A stretch of DNA of 64,000 nt from Parasponia andersonii (Eukaryota; Streptophyta; Magnoliopsida; Rosales; Cannabaceae), in contig JXTB01000762.1 of NCBI GenBank assembly GCA_002914805.1, forward strand, positions 68,536 to 132,535, given 5' to 3'. Position 1 is the first letter of the stretch. Every line of letters begins with the position of its first letter. A program made the position numbers and the translations under genes. The notes under the pieces are model-generated. The model had not been told where the DNA came from. It did not search any database and was given only the letters and a program-made list of their open reading frames with translations. Of this stretch, positions 1 through 13,500 are shown piece after piece.

Positions 1-492
1 ATCGAAGTAATTATTTTTCCTACTAAGTATTTTATGCTCACCCCTTATCTTCTTTCCTCAGATAGTGTTCAATGCAACCTTGGTAATTAAGATGATTAAG
101 AGACTATCTCTAACTGTAGTTCGTTGTCTTAGTAATACTAAAATCTTATTGTTGTGTTGTTTGAACCGTTTGAATTTAATTTAGTATTGAACCAAGATTA
201 CTACTTTCTATTATGTCTATGAACTTATGTATGTCATTTTGATAGTAGATACTTGTAGTAGATGATGATAATGCTTGAATTTTAATTTAAATTATGTTTT
301 TCAATTACTATTCGATCTATATTTAATGATGTATACTGTGAGAGGTTCATTGAATTAGATTCTAAATATTTTTATTTAAATAAATTGTTTTATAAAATTG
401 AAATTTTTAAGATATTTTCAAAATAAATTAAGAAATTTTCTATCTTAACGAAATTCTCGTTCTGTCATTAGTCCGAATTTTGAGTCATAACA
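1..492 (+). mobile_element. 3' end of a Ty3/gypsy LTR (fossil, cut by window edge)
   Basis: This stretch aligns by eye along its length with the last ~500 bases of the LTR at 4620-6720; shared blocks include CAAGATTACTACTTTCTATT and the terminal ...CATAACA / ...CGTGACA. The two copies look roughly a quarter different, and this copy is shifted towards A/T. It is therefore an old LTR end of the same family. No primer-binding site follows at 493, so it is a solo LTR or the 3' LTR of an element lying upstream of the window. It is probably not the partner LTR of the pol fragment at ~1500-4615. Confidence 0.7.
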
Positions 493-1095
493 AATTTCCT
501 CTTATATTCTTGGTCAGGAAATCTAGTCTATGGTAGTAATTAATAGTCGAAAAATCATTGGTACTTTTGTCAATGGTAATTATAAGAAAGTTTAGAGAGC
601 CACGAGCAAGTCGTTCGACTACTCGTATGTGATTTGGATTATTATAGCCACAGGCCAACATTATAGTAAATGTGGATCCAAAGAAAAATGCCAAAAAAAT
701 TTGAATTCCCAAAATAAAACAACTATCGTCGTAAGAAATTGATGCAAACATATCATTGTAACGAACGGAACAAGGTGAATCAAATTGATTAGCTAGTTTC
801 AGATTTACCAAGGAAAAAGAAAAGCAACATAAAAAAAGATAAGTTGAAGATAATTTATGGTTTTATTAGAATATATGTTTATCTATTTATGGAACTGAGA
901 GTATACTGATTTAATGGGTCTTTGGAAGAAGTCTGGAGAGAATGTGTGGACTATATTAAAGATTTGATTTGGACTCTGGCTCTTGTACTGATCTATTTAA
1001 TAACCCAAGTAACGGCAACATTCACTTATTACAGTATTACAAAAAGTGCGCAGATACGAAAGTTATCGGCAAATAAAATTAACTAACCTAATTTG
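493..1095. other. AT-rich spacer between two LTR remnants
   Basis: No gene, tRNA-primer site or recognisable element is visible. Open frames here are short, lack family motifs and look fortuitous. Its last five bases (ATTTG, 1091-1095) pair with ACTTG at 8381-8385 as the likely target duplication of the solo LTR that starts at 1096. Confidence 0.5.
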
Positions 1096-1500
1096 TGTCA
1101 CGAGCCCACTGACAGAATGGATATTTTATAAAATAAAAATACTAAAAATATTTTTTTAAAATAATTTAATTAATTCAAAAATTACTGTAAAAATTTTAAT
1201 TTTTCAAATTGGCTTCAATAAAATATTTAATTTAAAATAAAATTTTACAGTTATGTGTTACTCATTAAACGTAGACAATAAATAAAATAACTGTTTAATA
1301 GTCATGCATCACCAATCATCTCACACTCAAATACAAACATAAATAATACAAACAATGATTAAATCTCACATTCTAGTTCGTAAAGTTTAACGAAATCCAA
1401 ATTCCTACTCAAATCTAAATATTTCGCAAATCTCGTAGGAATTTACCAAAATATAAATAAACTAGTTATTTTGTAATACCTCGATCTAGTTCTACCGATC
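1096..1500 (-). mobile_element. Solo LTR (Ty3/gypsy family), distal part
   Basis: Read on the minus strand this segment ends in GGGCTCGTGACA, the terminal signature of the local gypsy LTR family. Inside, it matches the family LTR through a stretch around a GTTTAATG block and the following AACTGT. It appears to be the last ~400 bases of the minus-strand LTR whose first ~1660 bases lie at 6721-8380; together they give about 2.07 kb, close to the 2.10 kb of the LTR at 4620-6720. The inner boundary near 1500 is uncertain because similarity fades. Confidence 0.5.
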
Positions 1501-4500
1501 CAAATTATAGTGAGTGTCACCTAAGTCCATTGGAGCCTAGTCCTATTCAGAAAGCGTGCTTGGGTGGAAGAAAGAAACTCGAGTGTTATAGGAACTTATT
1601 TGCCATAGATGGCGAGGTGAGGACAGACAATCAAGACCCATGGATTCCGGTGGTGTATGAGTATTCGGAGGTATTTCCTGAAGACTTACCGGGGTTACCA
1701 CTTGATAGGGAGATCGAGTTCTGTATTGAGCTAGTTCCTGGAGCTCAGCCAGTTTCTATTCCAGCCTATCGCATGACACTTGCTGAGATGGAAGAATTAA
1801 GAGAACAGTTGGACGTTCTACTTTTCAAAGTCTTCATTCGTAGTAGTACATCTCTTTGGGGTGCTCTTGTTTCGTTTGCGAAGAAAACTGATGGTTCGTT
1901 GAGACTTTGTGTGGACTACAGGAAGTTGAATCAGTTGATGATGAAGAACAAGTATCCCTTGCCAAGGATAGATGAGTTGTTTGATCAACTCGGTGGTTCG
2001 AGGTGCTTCTCTAAGATTGACTTGAGATCCGGTTATCATCATTGAAGATAAGAGAGGATGATATACCTAAGATAGCATTCAGAACCCGATATGGTCACTT
2101 TGAGTTTCTAGTAATACCATTTGATTTGACGAATGCCCCTGCAGCCTTTATGGATCTCATGAATCGGATTTTTAGGCCATTTTTGGATCGTTTTGTGGTT
2201 ATGTTCATCGATGACATCATGGTGTATTCCAAAACTCGAAAAGAGCATGCCACATCTGGGGATAGTACTTAAGACCCTGAGAGATCATCAGTTGTATGTC
2301 AAGAAATCGAAGTGTGACTTTTGGATGTCAGAAGTGAAGTTCTTGGGTCATGTGATTTCTTACGGAGGTATTTCAGTCGATCCGCTAAGATCGAAGCTGT
2401 TCTAGAATGGGAAAGACTGAGAAATGTGACAGAGGAACGTAGTTTCCTTAGATTGGCAGGCTACTACAGTTGTTTTGTGCAAGATTTCTCGAGAATTGCT
2501 TTACCTTTGACGAAGTTGACCAGGAAAGATGTTAAGTTTGTTTGGGATCACAAAAGTAAAAAAGCTTTTGTCAGGTTGAAGCAGAGTTTAACCACCGCAC
2601 CTGTTCTTACTATTCCTGACAATAACGAGCCCTATGTGGTGTATACCGATGCTTCGAAGACGGGTTTGGGATGTGTCTTGATGCAGAATGGTCGAGTTGT
2701 GGCTTATGATTCTCGTCAGTTGAAGCCGCATGAAAGGAACTATCCTACCCATGATCTAGAACTTGTAACAGTGATCTTTGTGTTGAAGATTTGGAGATGT
2801 TACTTGTATGGTGTGAAGTTCAATATATTCTCCGATCATAAGAGTTTAAAGTATCTCTTTACCCAGAAGGGTCTGAATTTGAAACAATGAAGATGGGTTA
2901 AATATATGGAAGATTATGACTTCAACCTATAGTATCATCCTGGTAAGGCCAACATTGTAGCCAATGCACTGAGTAGGAAGCCTCATGGTGTACTAGCTGC
3001 ACTAGTGTTTGAAGATTGGAAAAACTCAGTTGCGATTGGTAACTATAACTTGCTGTACTTCGAGAATGAAGGTGTTGCTTGCTTGAGCAACATTGTGATT
3101 TTACCATCTCTTCTCCAGACTGTCCAGCAGAGTCAGTGGCAAGACAAGAAGTTGAGGACAACTTGGAGCCGACTTCAGAATGGTAAATAGTTAGATGGTT
3201 GGAGCACTAACAGAGAAGGGTTCTTGCTTTTCAATGGGAAGTTGGCTATAGCTAATGACCCTAATCTTTAAGAAACCATTCTAACAAAGGCTCACAAATC
3301 AAGATTCACAGTACATCCGGGTAGTACTAAGATGTACTGGGACTTGAAGCGGCAGCATTGGTGGAAAGGTATGAAGAGGGATGTGGCTACTTTTGTGGCT
3401 AAGTGTTTGACTTGTCAGCAAGTCAAGGCTGAATACCAGAGGCCAGCTGAGTTACTTCAGCCGTTACCCATTCCAGAGTGGAAGTAGGACAAGATCACGA
3501 TGGACTTCGTGACCAGTTTGCTGAAGATCTTGAGAAAGAACGACACAGTTTGGGTGATAGCCGATCAGTTGACGAAGAGTGCTCACTTTATACCGATCCG
3601 GATTGACTACTCTCTCACTAAGCTCAGTAAACTATATATGGAGAACATCATACGCTTGCATGGTATGCCTTTAAGCATAGTTTCTAATAGAGATCCAAGA
3701 TTTACTTCCAAGTTTTGGAGAACCTTACAGAAAGCATTTGGTACGCAGTTGGATATCAGTACAGCTCACCATCCTGAGACAGATGGTCAGTCTGAAAGGA
3801 CCATTGAGATTCTTGAGGACATACTACGTTGTTGCATACTGGACTTTGGTGGGAACTGGGATGACCATCTTCCTTTAGTGGAATTTACTTATAATAATAG
3901 TTACCAGACCAGTGTGGGTGTGGCTCCATATGAAGTGTTGTATGGAAGGCCGTGTAGATCACCTTTGTGTTGAGCAGAGCTCGAAGAGTATGTTACTCTT
4001 GGACCTGAGTTGATTGAAGAGATTATTGAGAAGATCAAGGGTATTCAAGAGAGACTCAAAGAGATTCAGAGTCGCCAGAAGAGTTATGCTGACCCGAAGA
4101 GGCATGAGGTAGAATTCGATATTGGTGATTCCGTATTCTTGAAAGTGACTCCAAGATAAGGTGTGACAAGATTTAGGGTTAAGGGTAAGCTTGCTCCAAG
4201 TTATATTGGTCCCTTTGAGATCACTGAGAGAATTGGACCAGTGGCATATCATTTGAACCTGCCTTCACAGTTAGGTCACATGCATAATGTGTTTCACGTG
4301 TCGATGTTGAAGAAGTATATGCTGGACCCATCTCATGTTGTTTAGTACGTGCATGTACCAATCTAAGAAGATGTATCCTATGTAGAGTAGCCTATTCGCT
4401 TGTTGGCTAGAGAGTTGAAGGTGCTTCGCAATAGAAAGATACCACTTGTCAAGGTGCTTTGAGAACATCACAAAGAAGACGAGGCTACTTGGGAACTCAA

Positions 4501-4619
4501 GACAGAGATGTACGAGAAGTATCCTCATTTGTTTAACTTTCAGTTAGAAGTTGTATTGTGATGAAAACCTTTATTTGTATTTTGAATTTCGGGACGAAAT
4601 TCCAATAAGGAGGGGAGAA
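1500..4619 (+). mobile_element. Ty3/gypsy chromovirus-type internal region (broken pol fossil)
   Basis: Pieces of a gypsy polyprotein are recognisable in family order: reverse transcriptase (~1700-2400, with a YRKLNQ-type block and an FIDD catalytic-box relative), RNase H (~2600-2890, TDAS motif), and the integrase core (~3500-3960, with the DGQSER region). Past the integrase, ~4160-4560 carries the GPFEI...VFHVS segment and an LLARELKVLRNR / EATWE-like segment typical of the Tekay/Del chromodomain end. A purine tract (AAGGAGGGGAGA) lies just before the 3' LTR. Gag, protease and the 5' LTR were not found, so the element is 5'-truncated. The coding region is broken in roughly ten places. It is a dead fossil. 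Confidence 0.85.
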
Positions 4620-6094
4620 TGTAAAAACCCAATTTTTACAAGGGCATAATGGTCATTTGACCAAAATTTTATAAATAAAATAAAATAAATATATATATCT
4701 TTCTCTCTCTCCCTCTCGTCCCCCCCTGATCCATTCTCTCTTTCTCTCGTCTTTCTCACTCTCTCTGCCAAAGGAAGCCGCACTGCCGCCCAAGCACCGT
4801 CCAGCCAAGCAGACCACCGATGGAGCTCCCCCAGGCTACCACGAACTAGCGCCGGCCAGCTGTAGGGCGCCAGAGCCGCTCGCCATTGCTGGAGAAGAAA
4901 AAAGGGCCGTTTCGGACTTTTCGTCACCGACGAAGATTCCGGTGTCCATTCGACCTTAAACCGATCCCGTTGGATTCGTATTGTCGCAAAGATCGTCAAG
5001 GTATATATTTCACGATCCCTTTTTGCCCGAATCAAAAGTTGCTATTTTTTGGTATTTTGAGTTTATAGTTATAGTTTTCGATCCGGTGTTGGATTGTGTT
5101 TTTGACCGCATTTTTAGAATGTACTCGGAAAATAGAGAAGTTTGATATATATATTGTGTTGTTTGGTGATCGGCATGAAAATCGAGATCGAACAATCAAG
5201 ATTTTATCTTATTTTGCGTGCCACCGGTCCAGTGTGGGCCCAAACTAGAATTGGACAAATTATATATCTAACCTAGCTATTTTGGGTATTAGGAATTTCG
5301 TGAAGAAGTCCGTTTGCGAAATTGAAGCTCCGGTGAGAAGTTGACTTTTCGCCAGAGGACGATCAAGGGCTTGGAATTGGTTCCCGACCCTCCGCACGAT
5401 GGTCAACGATACCTTGAGGATTCAATAGCATGGTATCGCTATTCTGCTGAGGTAGGGGTTTAGTTACCTTCGTTTTATACCGTTTTTGAGTTAAAACTTA
5501 TTTTTCTGCAGCATATAAGAACAAGTGTGTTTTTAATGATTTGAATTATATGTGATGGAATTGATTGTATAAAATATATACTGTACTGCTTTAGGAATTT
5601 GCTGTGTGCAGGTTATTTTGGGTATATCAAAAATAGGGCCGTTATACTGCCCGTTTTTCTATAAAATCCTTTTATGCATGTTTTACTGAAAAACAATAGT
5701 ACAATAGTTTTTACACTTCAGTTCTGGATTGCATGTGTCATAGGATCATACATGAGCACCGTGTTAGCATTGTGGGTTTTACAGTATAGCGCTGCATGCC
5801 CCATCATCAGTGAAAGTCCGTAAACTCGCGCGGGGTTTGTTCTTCTGATTGTCTCCCCATTTGGTAGGCGTAGGCAATTCGGTTGCCCCTCCAGGTTTGG
5901 TATGCGACACACGGATATCCCTTCCGGGTATGGATTTAGGTGTCAGGCAGGCTGTTAGGCATACTTAGTACCATCATCCTAAGTTTCCACAGATGAGAGA
6001 ATGAGAGCTCATGGGTATGGATTGATTTGTGTCATGTGCATATGGATTGATGGTTTTGATTACACTGTTTTATATATATGGGCTCCCAGTTTAG

Positions 6095-6169
<75 letters not shown>

Positions 6170-6720
6170 ATTTTGGATTTGAACTAACCATGCAGGAGTT
6201 TTCCATCACTGAGCTATTTTTCTTTGAGGTAACTATTTTCCTACTAGGCATTGTATGCTCACCCCCCTATCTTCCCTTCTCAGGTAGTGTTTAGTGCGAT
6301 CTTGGAAATCAAGAGGAGTAAGAGGCTATCTTGACTACAGTTCATTATTGGTAATGCTAGAAGTCTACTGTTGTGGTGTTTGGACTGTTTGGGGTTTTGT
6401 ATTAGCATTGAACCAAGATTACTACTTTCTATTTTGTCTATAAACTTATGTATGCCATTCTGGGATTTAACTTGTTGTTGTAGATGATGATGATGCTTGG
6501 ACTTATATTTGATTTTTCCGTTTTTCAATTATTATTCGGTCTATGTTTAATGGTGTATACGAACTGTGGGAGAGGTTCACGGGATGAAATTCCAAATACT
6601 TTATCAAAATGGACTGTTTACAAAACTAAAACTTTTTAGACACTTTTCAAATAAATCATGGAATTTCCCATTTTTGTGAAATTCCCCTTCTACCATTGGC
6701 TCGGGTTTCGGGTCGTGACA
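4620..6720 (+). mobile_element. 3' LTR of the truncated gypsy element
   Basis: The LTR begins TGTAAAAACCC directly after the purine tract and ends GGGTCGTGACA, giving TG...CA termini and about 2.1 kb. Long LTRs fit the Tekay/Del chromovirus clade. It contains a (TA)n(TG)n microsatellite at 6097-6169. The bases after 6720 (GGTGAGC...) resume the minus-strand LTR in which it sits. No matching 5' LTR is visible next to the pol remnant. Confidence 0.8.
6097..6169. repeat. (TA)n(TG)n compound microsatellite
   Basis: About 49 bases of alternating TA pass directly into about 24 bases of TG. It lies inside the gypsy 3' LTR, so it arose after or during the life of that element. It accounts for the long tyrosine/isoleucine and valine/cysteine runs in the reading frame over this spot. 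Confidence 0.95.
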
Positions 6721-8380
6721 GGTGAGCTAATACCCAATAAAGAATCGATTACAAATTTTATTACATAAGAAATATACTCACATTGAGGTTCTGCATGGTT
6801 AATATTCTATTCAAAACAATTTACAAAACTCATGTGAAAATCAAAGTCTAATAGTTCATACATTCCAAACTATGGCAAAATAACCATCAAAACTAGTACA
6901 TATCTATTCAAGCCAACATATAACCTTGTATACAATCATGATGTCCGAAGAATCCTAGTGGATCACTCATAAGTTTGAGCCACCTAAAGATGCGTCGTAA
7001 GTCCGAGTTATCTAAAGAGGCATCATAAGTCCGACAACCGCATAAGTATGTGAATGTATGTATATGCTATATGAATGACTGAATAAGGATATGCACCATT
7101 TCTACAAAATCTCAAAATAACTATGTAGTATTCTTTAATCAAACTACTTTTAGTTCTCAAAATTGAGTTCTTAAATCATTTGTGATTTTCTAAAAATTTC
7201 GGCATTATAATAGCCATTTTTTTTTTATCAAAACCCCAAAATCCAATTTTCTACAGAAAATAGAACAAAATAGTATATATGACATGTCAACCAGTGTGAC
7301 GTACCTCCCAAGTAGTTTATATCTCAAATCAGATCAAAATAGATATAAATCATATTTTTATGAATTATTTCACAAAATTTCATATTTATTCAAAATACGT
7401 GAAAATCAAAATTAAACCAATTTAAAGATCAAGTAATTGAAACTCTATCTCAATCAAGTGTCCAATTAGTATTACAGGGTTATGTAAAAAGTTTGGTGTC
7501 ATTTGCATGTTGTTTGGAGGGTTGGGTGTCGTTTTCGAACCTTTGATTCCTTGGTTTGAAAACTTGATTATCAAACGGAGCTTTAAATCATAAAATGGAC
7601 CTCACCACTGAATTCAAAGCACCCAAAAGTGCAAGGTTAGACATATAATTTGTTCAATTTAGAGTCGACCCCACAACACGCAAATAGAGGTAAATCTGAG
7701 CCGTCCGATTTCGTTTTTCGTACCCGTTTCAAAACATAGTCAATATGTATCTTATTTTTCACCATTTTCAACATAGATTACAAAAATGATATTAGTTTCA
7801 ACATCTAACGGTCCGATCGAAAAGTCAACTCCAAAACTATGTTTACATAAAACTGTCCAATGAAATTAAAATCAAACGTGGCGAACAACGGCTAGAATTA
7901 CCTCCAACGAGCAAAGTTATCCGTAGCATTTTTCACTGTTTTCTGGCAATTGGGAGCTTCAATGGGGCTAGGTCCGGTCGCTAGGTGATCGTACGGCGAT
8001 GGGCTTTCGTTTCTAGGTGGTGGCAGGCATCAATAGTGTCTGGAGAAGCTCCTAAAGTGGCTAGCCATGGCAGTTGGTCGCGGGGCCCTCGAAGGAGAAG
8101 AAGAAAAATAAGAGAGATTTATGAAAAATTTCCAAAACGGTCGCACCACATGTCGATTTCTGAGAGATTGATCATTATTTTGCTTATTTATATTTTGACC
8201 CGGTTTTTGAAATTTTTTTTTCAAAAATACCCTTGAAAATTTATACTTTGACCCCAAATTTTAAACTTTCTTTACATTTTTGCCCAAATGAACCTAAACC
8301 CGATTCCGTCCAAATTCATCAAATAATTATTTTTTGGTTAAAAGACCACAATACCCTTGTTTAATTTGGGGGGTTTTACA
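6721..8380 (-). mobile_element. Solo LTR (Ty3/gypsy family), proximal part
   Basis: On the minus strand the sequence starts TGTAAAACCCCCC and continues with a CAAGGGTATTGTGGTC block, closely paralleling the start of the plus-strand LTR (TGTAAAAACCC, CAAGGGCATAATGGTC). It runs to ...GGGTATTAGCTCACC at 6721, which corresponds to the internal GGCATTGTATGCTCACC block of the family LTR. There it is interrupted by the plus-strand element. No purine tract precedes it at 8381, so 8381 is flanking host DNA. ACTTG at 8381-8385 matches ATTTG at 1091-1095 in 4 of 5 bases, as expected for a solo LTR with target duplication. Confidence 0.7.
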
Positions 8381-10490
8381 ACTTGTGTAATCAGATAATC
8401 CAAATGAACTCTTTTAACCGAAGAAACAAAAATAAGAAGAAAGAAAGTAAAACAAACCAGAAACGGATCGAATACTACATGTACGTGTTGTAGTACAATA
8501 CTTGTTCAGGTGTAAAATAATAATCAAAAACAGGTACTGGCTAATAATCTAGGTCAAATATTCTAATAATTTGGTTTAACCATTAGGTGAAAAATTGCAC
8601 TAAGTCCATTAATTGACTGGCAGGCTTAATTAAATTAAATATATCGTATTTTTCAACTTCGAAGTATCAGCATAGCAAACGGTCAAGTCTACATACCTAT
8701 TGCTTCCTTAAAAAAAAATTATAAACAAATTTCTACTTCAACTTTTGTAGCATAGAAACTTAACTTATGTCAAAATAAAGTTAAAGTGAAATAGTGTTTA
8801 TGCATCTAAAAACAAGTAAATCCTTGACATTTACGCCATCAGAGAGATCTTAGATCAACAATTAAACATATACAATCAGCCTTCTCCAGTAAGATTTCCT
8901 TTACACAGTTTTCCTAGCCTTCTCCTATCTGTTCTTTTTTGTTGTTTTAATAATATTTCTATTTCTGCGAAGGTCTTTCTAGAATCTAGATAAATATATA
9001 TATTCGTTTTTGTTTATTTCTATTACTTTTATCAGGTTTTTGTGGTTTGCTTCCTGCAAATCTATCCATTTTAATTAAAATCCAAATCCATGGGAATTTA
9101 AGTTGTCAACGATCATTTTGAGTAGAATATTATTATTGATTTGAAAACGCAAAAGAAATTTATTGTTGGAACTATATTTTGTCTCTTGCGAATTTCCAAG
9201 TGCTTTACCTATATCTTGTTTTTTTCCTTCTTGAATGTTAGTCGAACTCCGTGATTTGATTGATTGTAATTTATTAGGGTGTAGATGTACTTGTTCGATC
9301 TTTGTGTTTAATTAATTAATTTAATTATAAACAAATTATTTGTTATTAAAAAATAGATAATATATAAATATATATGTAACTTGGTAAAAATTTGACATTA
9401 ATGTTCAGTACTACTAATTACAAAATATTCTTTTATATATTAATATATAGGTTCCATCCAAATTTCATTAACTAGTGTCTGCAAAATGCAACCATTATGA
9501 GACGAAGGCACGAAATTAGAATTTTGAATATTTCTCTTGATGGGATAGACGTTTCCTTGAAAGTTTGAGAAAGTGACATATATACCCATATATGTCATGA
9601 TCAACTTTCGCTTCCTTTACATTAAAATTAATAACAAATTAATAACAATATGATAACATGTTTATTTTTGTGATCCGCTTTCTTAATTTGCAAATAATTT
9701 TTTTCTTCAAGTTGGGTGCATTCTTCTTTTAATTCGTTTATGGATTACTTGATAATATTTAATCAATATGAATACTAGGATCACTTCCATACCATCTAGG
9801 CATCTAGGTTTATGTACTATTTGAGGTGTAGATTTCACATAATTTGTTATAAGTGAGATATTTCAATGAAGTCCATATATCAAATAAATAAAAAGACTGA
9901 AGAGTAGAAAAGATAATGATTTTAGCAATCTTGTATCAATATATGTATGTATTTTTAATAATTTGTTGGAGCTGGACTATGGTTATTTCAAAAATTGTAT
10001 TAACATTCAAAGTTTAAACCACTAATTTATATCATAAGTATATTATATATATATATATATATAGCATCAATCTAGTAGTTATTATTTTTTTACTAATCTA
10101 TATGTATTATTTTGATTAATTAAAATTGATCATATATGTTTTTTATGGTAAAAAGATAGAAATAAAACAAATATTAATGATACATATTTTTTTATGCACG
10201 TTATTTTAGCATTAGATAATGATCTAATGGTTCCAAAAAAAATATCTATAAATAAATTTTTAAAAAAAGCTAATAGATTGGTGACCATACATATATAAAT
10301 ATATATATATATCTATATATATATATATATATATATATCTACAACTAGTTATACCAGGCAAAGATTATAAGTACCACATAACTATCTGTATAGCCCGTGC
10401 AGAAACATGAATTTGTGCACATAACTATAAGAAAACAAGTTGCCATTAGGATTTGAAACAATGGTAAAATGGAGGGAGTCACATGCCTTA

Positions 10491-10494
<4 letters not shown>

Positions 10495-10540
<46 letters not shown>
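10495..10540. repeat. (AT)n microsatellite
   Basis: An uninterrupted run of about 23 AT dinucleotides in gene-free DNA. It has no visible function and is a likely length-polymorphic locus. Confidence 0.95.
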
Positions 10541-10542
<2 letters not shown>

Positions 10543-13500
10543 AGCTTCATTATTCCAAGTTCAGTGCGTCCAAAGGATTAGACAAAACGGATTAATAGGC
10601 ATCTACCTTTTTATAAAGCTATTGCATACTTGCAAATAAGAATTACAAGGACTAAGACCATCTTTGATTAAATACACGACTAAGATTGTCTTGTCCTAGG
10701 AGATTCTACTTCAAATCATGTCTTCATTCTTGGCTTGTTTCTTAATTTAATATATTGTTAACTTATATAGTACTGTAATTTCTAGTAATAATAAGGCACT
10801 AGGACGCTCTCGGATTCTTTAATTCAAAACGAAAAAGAAGGGCTTAAAATATAGATATATTGATGAAGATAGAAAATGACGCTTAGGGAAATAATATACA
10901 TGGGTTTTGGCACTTTTGGTTATGAAATGACAGTGATTAGTACAGTGCACAAAGGTAGGGCACCCATATACCCAACTTAAATGAATCCTTATTATTAATT
11001 TATTATTGTCTAGCTAGCTAAGACAGGCCTTAGCATTTCTTAAATCAATAATTGAAAAAGGGATTAATAATGTTATATGTCTGGCTTCTTGTTATAAATT
11101 ATATCGAAATTATTTGTCATGTACTTTCCTCATTCATTTCAATCAAAGAAATTTTTAGAGGACTGTCGGTAAGGTCATTTTATTTGGTCCTTATAAATTT
11201 TTAATTCAAAATAAAGACAAGAAGTTTAGGTAGAATAGCTTTTTTTTTCGCTTTTTTTAAAGACAACTCTGAAAGCACATATATAATTTGAAGTTTGTCT
11301 TCGATATATATAGATAGTATGAAATAATTAACAAGATAATCCACGCAAGCCAAGCAAGTTTTCTTCTTCTTTTTTTCTTTTTTTTTTTTAACTGTGTACG
11401 TAAAAATTAAGGAAATTAAGATATGCTCAAAGAATTTTTGTTATATAATAAACTAAACTAACTACATACATATTTCGTAGGCTTTTCTAGTTTCATTTAA
11501 TTAGTTGCATATGAGCAACTATGTAGGGAATCAACTAATTATCTTATTCTGTATACACGTACAATATATTGCGATACGAAACAAACATGTACACAAAAAA
11601 ATATTAAATGTAGAATTATTCTAACATTATAACTAGTACTCCTGTTAGAGGAATTAAAACCCTTTTAATTTTGAGCAAAAAGAATAATGATCTTTTTATA
11701 AGAAAACAAAATTATTTGCATGCGTGTTGCATTAAGTAATAAATATTTGCATATATATGGTTGTTTATGTGTGTGTGTTTGCGTATTGATTACGTTATTT
11801 CTCATCCACCACTTGCCACTCAATAGAAACATCCAGGCGAATTGGAGGATAAGACCAGACAAGGAACTTTGTTTTAGTTTGAAAAATAATTCCTACATTT
11901 TTGTTTCTTAGTGGAATGAACTTACCAAGACTTTGGTTTGACTAGCTAATTAGGATTTTCTTTTTGCTAGATTAATTATTAATGGTTATCCTTTAATAAA
12001 ATTAGTTCTTATAACGTACAGGGCCGGAATACTATAAATATATAATACAAAACAAGAGGATTATAATTAATAGGCGGTACGTTTTTGGTTGTATATCAAT
12101 GTCAGAATTTATTTATTCATTGGAGATATATATATATATATATATATTATACAATTATATTTTACGTTACGATGCTATGGATAGAAAAAGAGGACCCTCC
12201 TTTGCTTGTGGGAGTAGCTTAATTTGAATATAACGAAGAAAAATAAAAATATAAGATGGAGGAGAGGAAAAAGCAGTATGCATGAGGAAAATAGAAAGGG
12301 AGATCAGGATTTAATTTGATCATTTATGCATGTTGTGTATAAATCATACAAGAGAAATAGAGAAAAGAGAAGGATGAGATCATCAACAAAAATTTAATTT
12401 TTTACGAAAACGAAATCAATATTTACGAAAACGAAATTGATATAGAAATTAATATAGAAATTGATCAATAAAGAAAACGAAAAGCTTCTCTTGAGTAAAC
12501 ATGAGTCAATCTATCTATGTTATATATATGAAATCATCATATCCTATGTACTTTTTACATCGCTAGCTATATATTAAGTTGGCAGAGACTATTAATATCA
12601 ACGAAATCAACGCTAAAGTCATACTAGTATTTCATTAATATTTACGGCCTGTTAACCATAATTTATAATAGATCGAAATCGGGATCAGAGGAAGGAAGGA
12701 AATATAAAAATGACATATTCAATTCAAGCGCGCCTTTCCCAACTTATAACGATTTTAATCGGGATTCCTTACGTTTTCTGAGTTTACGAAATTTTTTCGA
12801 GGGAATAGTTACGATATGAAATTTTAAGAGAAAATAAGTGAGTAAAAGGCTTAGAAGCTTACCACTGAATAAATAAATAAAAGCTTAGAGCTTAATTGGG
12901 TGTTATTTTGATCTCGTATATATATTGGTAGTTATTGGGTACGTTTTTTCTTTTTCTTCTTTTCTTTTTCTTTTTTTTCTTGAAATTTTGGTAGTTGGGT
13001 AGTTTGTTTCAATTGAAAGGAACCAAAGCCTAAAAATACCTAATGTAAAATGGACAATTTCATTTGTTAATTACTCTAATCAGGCGGATCCACCAAACCC
13101 TATTCGAACAATCCTAATTTTTTAATGTACTTTTATGCCCCATTTTCAATCGCAATGTGAAGGAAGTTATGAGTGAAGGAAATTGAAATTAAGAAAAATA
13201 TTAATAATAAAACAAAACATTCAGGTCCACTTGTCCAGCACATTAAAATGAAAAGAATGCAAAAATCGAGACATTTTTCTGTTAAAAAATAAATGAATTT
13301 TGAAAATTATTTTAAAATGGTCTTTTTCAAATTTAGTATATTAAAATAAATTCATTTAATTTTTGAAAATTAATTTATTTTTTAAAGAATTTATTTTCTT
13401 TTTCAAAAGTTGATTTACTTTAGAAAAAAATTGATTTACTTTATTTAGTATGTCAAAATATATTTATTTATTTTTGAAAATTGATTCATATTATCAAAAA

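Noticed and set aside
6001-6294. Plus-strand open frame over the gypsy LTR
   Set aside because: It is made mostly of the (TA)n(TG)n microsatellite and lies inside a non-coding LTR.
12400-12480. Short repeated ACGAAAACGAAAT motifs
   Set aside because: Only two to three imperfect copies in AT-rich DNA; no array or inverted structure.
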